The notes beneath the pieces are model-generated. The model was not told where the DNA came from. It did not search any database and saw only the letters and a program-made list of their open reading frames with translations. A DNA stretch of 35,799 nucleotides from CAYLYM01 sp964387645 (GTDB lineage Bacteria > Calditrichota > Calditrichia > RBG-13-44-9). Of the stretch, positions 32,752-35,799 are shown piece by piece. The stretch lies in NCBI GenBank assembly GCA_964387645.1, contig CAYLYM010000027.1, positions 1 through 35,799 on the forward strand, given 5' to 3'. Position 1 is the stretch's first letter. Every line of letters begins with the position of its first letter. A program made the translations under genes and the position numbers.

Positions 32752-33858
32752 ATGGCCTACAATTATCTAGACCGTTCAAAGCTCAAATTCAAACCACTTG
32801 CAGAACGTAAAAATCGAGTTAGCATCAAAAAGGACTTTATCTCATTATCGCAAAAACCTGCGAATACATCCAGAGAATTCAAAATGGTTATCGAAGAAAC
32901 CATCGAGAAGATCCAATTTGCCCGCAAAAACGATCGACCAGTTATACTGGCATTCGGTGCCCATACCATAAAAAACGGTCTTGGACCTGTGCTAATTAAG
33001 TTGATGGAAAGAGAATGGATAACCCATCTGGCGACCAATGGTGCAGGAATCATTCATGATTGGGAATTCGCTTTTCAGGGTGAAAGCAGTGAAGATGTTC
33101 GAGCAAATGTTCAAAAAGGCCAATTTGGGATATGGGAAGAAACGGGTTTTTATATTAACCTGGCCATTAACATCGGTGCTTATGAGGGGAAAGGATATGG
33201 AGAATCGGTTGGAGCATTGATCCAGAACGAAGGTCTAAATATACCATCCATTGAACAACTGAGAGAACAGATTTTTTCTAAAATAGATGACAATCCAGAA
33301 TTAGCAGCCTCAGCAGCAGACCTATTAACCATTTTAAAAAATTTTTCATTACGTCCAGGCTGGTTATCGGTACCTCATTCTTTTAAGGAATACAGTGTCC
33401 AGGCAGCAGCTTTTCGATTGAATATTCCTTTTACCGGTCATCCCATGATCGGACATGATATAATTTACACCCATCCTATGAATCACGGGGCAGCCATTGG
33501 ACGGGCTGCATTAAAGGATTTCTTATCATTTGCACATAGTATTAGCCGCCTTAATGGGGGAGTTTATCTCTCAATCGGTTCTGCGGTGATGTCTCCCATG
33601 ATTTTTGAAAAATCATTATCCATGGCTCAAAATCTGGCCATACAACAAGGTAAACATATTGATAATCATTATATGATTGTGGTGGATTTAGCACAAAGTA
33701 ATTGGGATTGGGAAAAGAATGGTGAACCTCCAGTAGATAACCCTGCTTATTATCTGCGCTATTGTAAAACTTTCAGCCGCATGGGTGGCACCATGCGATA
33801 TCTGTCAGCAGATAACCGGGATTTTCTACTGGCGCTTTATCATCGGCTGGAAGAATAA
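32752..33858 (+). CDS. Deoxyhypusine-synthase-like protein of unknown function
   Basis: 368 residues. The core has FGAHTIKNGLGPVLIKLME (about 68-86), HLATNGAGIIHDWEFAFQGE with SSEDV, FGIWEETGFYIN, and late LSIGSAVMSPMIFEKSL and MIVVDLAQSNWDW. The order of elements (N-terminal a nucleotide-fold sugar/NAD site, a T-N-G-A-G-x-I-x-D strand, an I-G-x-x-V-x-x-P segment and a C-terminal D-x-R-x-F helix) recalls the deoxyhypusine synthase fold, but the catalytic lysine region is not recognisable and bacteria have no eIF5A. It belongs to a bacterial family I cannot name. AAGGAAA precedes the ATG. Divergent from the metal group, convergent with serA. Confidence 0.75.
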   Translation: MAYNYLDRSKLKFKPLAERKNRVSIKKDFISLSQKPANTSREFKMVIEETIEKIQFARKNDRPVILAFGAHTIKNGLGPVLIKLMEREWITHLATNGAGIIHDWEFAFQGESSEDVRANVQKGQFGIWEETGFYINLAINIGAYEGKGYGESVGALIQNEGLNIPSIEQLREQIFSKIDDNPELAASAADLLTILKNFSLRPGWLSVPHSFKEYSVQAAAFRLNIPFTGHPMIGHDIIYTHPMNHGAAIGRAALKDFLSFAHSISRLNGGVYLSIGSAVMSPMIFEKSLSMAQNLAIQQGKHIDNHYMIVVDLAQSNWDWEKNGEPPVDNPAYYLRYCKTFSRMGGTMRYLSADNRDFLLALYHRLEE

Positions 33859-34037
33859 ACCAAGCTGAGATTGTTTTGAGCCTGCTTTGCTTTAAAATTG
33901 ACTTAAAAAATTAGCAAATTACCAATTAGGGTAAAAAATCCAGTATTTCTCATATTTAAAAATACTCACAGTTCTAAGCCTGTATAAAATAAGGATTCTA
34001 AATGAAAAAATAATATAAGAAAATCTGTGATATAACA

Positions 34038-35282
34038 CTAATATAGCATTCGAGTACGAATGGTTCCCTCGATTTGGTTCAGATCAGCCCGAAGCTTTTT
34101 CAGTACCGGGATAGGAACATCTGGATCAATATCTAAAACAACATATCCGATAAGTTTACGGGTTTCCAGGTACTGCCCCAGAACGTTAATATTCTGATCA
34201 GCTACTCGTTTATTAATTTCTTTCAACAAACCAGGTCGGTTCTCATGAATATGCAATATGCGATGAGCATGATCGGTAGGCCTGAGATTGACCATGGGAA
34301 AATTAACTGCACCTTCAGTTGTACCTCTGTCAGAATAATAGACGAGTTTATTAGCTACTTCAACGCCAATATTTTCCTGAGCTTCTTGCGTGGAACCGCC
34401 TATATGTGGAGTTAATATTACGTTTTCCAGGCCAATTAAGGGGCTCTCTAATTTTTCCTTATTTGAACTGGGTTCGTTTGGAAAAACATCCACTGCCGCA
34501 CCACGTAAGTGTCCGCTTCTCAAAGCATCAGCCAGCGCATCAATATCAACCACCTTACCCCGACTGGCATTTATCAGATAACTGTGTTGTTTCATCATAG
34601 ATAGCGCCTTGGCGTTTATCATATTTATAGTAGTTTCATCTTCTGGAACATGAAGTGTTACTATATCCGCCTTCTTTAACAACTCTTCCAACGATTTAAC
34701 AGGACGGGCATTACCTAAAGGCAGTTTGGTTTTGATGTCATAATAAATCACATGCATTCCTAATGCTTCCGCTAAAATAGACACCTGAGAACCAATATGA
34801 CCATATCCAACTATACCAATGGTTTTTCCACGTATTTCATAACTATTTTTAGCCGTTTTCCTCCATTCCTGGCGATGCGCAGCAGCATTTTTCGGGAATA
34901 TATCCCTAAACAACATAATTATTAAACCGATGACTAATTCCGCCACCGAACGAGTATTAGAGTGTGGAGCATTAAACACTGGTATACCTCGATTTGCTGC
35001 TTCTTCCACGGCTACCTGATTGGTACCGATACAAAAGCAACCAATGGCAATCAATTTAGGAGCATGCTGAAGAATTTCAGGTGTAATCTGTGTTCTTGAC
35101 CGGATACCTATCATGAAAGCATCCTGAATTTTATCAATTAATTCTTTTCCCTTTAAAGTAGTGGGATAACTCTCGATGTTGGTATACCCACTTTCTCGAA
35201 AAACTTCTTCGGCTTTAGGGTGTATTCCTTCTAATAAAACCACCTTAATTTTCTCCTTACTTAAAGAAAACTTCTCTGCCAT
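34038..35282 (-). CDS. serA: D-3-phosphoglycerate dehydrogenase
   Basis: 414 residues, the E. coli SerA type (NAD-binding plus short ACT domain) rather than the long form with an intervening domain. It commits 3-phosphoglycerate to serine synthesis. IGIVGYGHIGSQVSI is the NAD-binding GxGxxG; catalytic Arg is in INASRGKVVD, Glu in VFPNEPSSN and His in ILTPHIGGST. The C-terminal ACT domain (about 342-414, RILHIHENRPGLLKEINKRV) is the serine-feedback site in E. coli SerA. GGATTACATGA precedes the start. Convergent with the DHS-like gene. Confidence 0.96.
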   Translation of the reverse strand: MAEKFSLSKEKIKVVLLEGIHPKAEEVFRESGYTNIESYPTTLKGKELIDKIQDAFMIGIRSRTQITPEILQHAPKLIAIGCFCIGTNQVAVEEAANRGIPVFNAPHSNTRSVAELVIGLIIMLFRDIFPKNAAAHRQEWRKTAKNSYEIRGKTIGIVGYGHIGSQVSILAEALGMHVIYYDIKTKLPLGNARPVKSLEELLKKADIVTLHVPEDETTINMINAKALSMMKQHSYLINASRGKVVDIDALADALRSGHLRGAAVDVFPNEPSSNKEKLESPLIGLENVILTPHIGGSTQEAQENIGVEVANKLVYYSDRGTTEGAVNFPMVNLRPTDHAHRILHIHENRPGLLKEINKRVADQNINVLGQYLETRKLIGYVVLDIDPDVPIPVLKKLRADLNQIEGTIRTRMLY

Positions 35283-35799
35283 TCATGTAATCCTTTCTCT
35301 ATTTTTAAAACTATTATAATTTTCTAATTAATATTCGTATTTTTAAATTAATTATGAACACATACTACAACAAACAAATAGTTCAAATGTTTAAGTAAAA
35401 GTATTTCGAAATTCCAACAGATCATAAACCATTTCATTCCAAATTAAGTAATTTAATTTTTAAATTTAAAAGCGAAAACTACATTTTTAAAATTATTTTT
35501 TATTATAAATATGAAAATTTAATTAGAATTATTTTTCCTGGCTATTCAAATTTTGGTTTTACATTTTTAGGAAATTTTAGGAAAATCACCTTGAACTAAC
35601 TCTATTATTTCGCTACCAAGTAAATTCAATGTCTGTATAATTATCCAAAATTCCTTTCAAAGAATTTGGGAAAAATGTTAACCACCAATCTTAATCAGTA
35701 TAAAAATACGGGTAATAATTTAACCCCATTACCATATTATGATTAAATTAAAGATTTCCTTAAGTATTTTATCCATATCTTCTTTAACTTTATTGACAA
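35283..35799. other. Non-coding window end
   Basis: 517 very AT-rich bp upstream of serA, which must include its promoter. An ATG at 35739 opens a frame with a signal-peptide-like beginning (MIKLKISLSILSISSLTLL) that runs off the window, but no ribosome-binding site precedes it, so I do not call it a gene. Nothing else is visible. Confidence 0.35.

Noticed and set aside
1..35799. CRISPR arrays, transposases, integrases, phage genes or attachment sites
   Set aside because: I found no regularly spaced repeats, no transposase or integrase motifs and no tRNA-flanked duplications on either strand.

Overview
The window is AT-rich (roughly one third G+C by eye) and reads as ordinary chromosome from a Gram-negative bacterium: it has an LpxL-type acyltransferase, an outer-membrane barrel protein, a periplasmic HtrA protease and a PpiD-like foldase. 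The DUF4388 response regulator, the secreted D-x-N-x-D-G proteins and dispersed GCAGAGG/GCAAAGA-type intergenic repeats suggest the FCB side of the tree (Calditrichota, Ignavibacteriota or relatives). That placement is inference; there is no rRNA or tRNA gene here to test it.

Layout. 1-3417, minus strand: an HtrA protease cut by the window edge, truA and a CNNM/CorC-type membrane protein. 3880-9529, plus strand: a membrane histidine kinase with PAS domain, an NtrC-type sigma-54 activator, a near-perfect palindrome, a -24/-12 promoter, and a three-gene unit (small secreted D-x-N-x-D-G protein, DUF4405-like membrane protein with a duplicated outer domain, second small secreted D-x-N-x-D-G protein). 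I read this as a complete envelope-sensing regulon: sensor, activator, enhancer, promoter and targets. 10057-16548, minus strand: a POT-family transporter with an unusual duplicated insert, a gene-poor stretch with coding relics, an LpxL-like acyltransferase, a broken small membrane gene, and the rtcB-archease pair. 16974-20191, plus strand: a PpiD/SurA-like foldase and a DUF1015 protein. 20256-26895, minus strand: a REC-DUF4388 regulator, metK under a SAM-II riboswitch with a visible terminator/antiterminator switch, the plsY-purC-gpsA operon, lgt, and an internally deleted metallophosphoesterase relic. 27711-32033, minus strand: a metal-uptake group (small His/Cys membrane protein, outer-membrane barrel, ZnuA-like binding protein, ABC-3 permease with a helical tail) with no ATPase gene. 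32752-35282: a deoxyhypusine-synthase-like protein of unknown role (plus) and serA (minus), then a 0.5 kb non-coding end.

The two strongest observations are the self-contained sigma-54 two-component regulon at 3880-9529 and the SAM-II riboswitch at 22757-22865. In the riboswitch an 11-nt stretch of the aptamer is exactly complementary to the terminator upstroke and loop. Several gaps hold protein-like fragments that look like decayed genes (12440-12854, 14148-14370, 26606-26895, 32231-32359), so this genome seems to be losing genes here.
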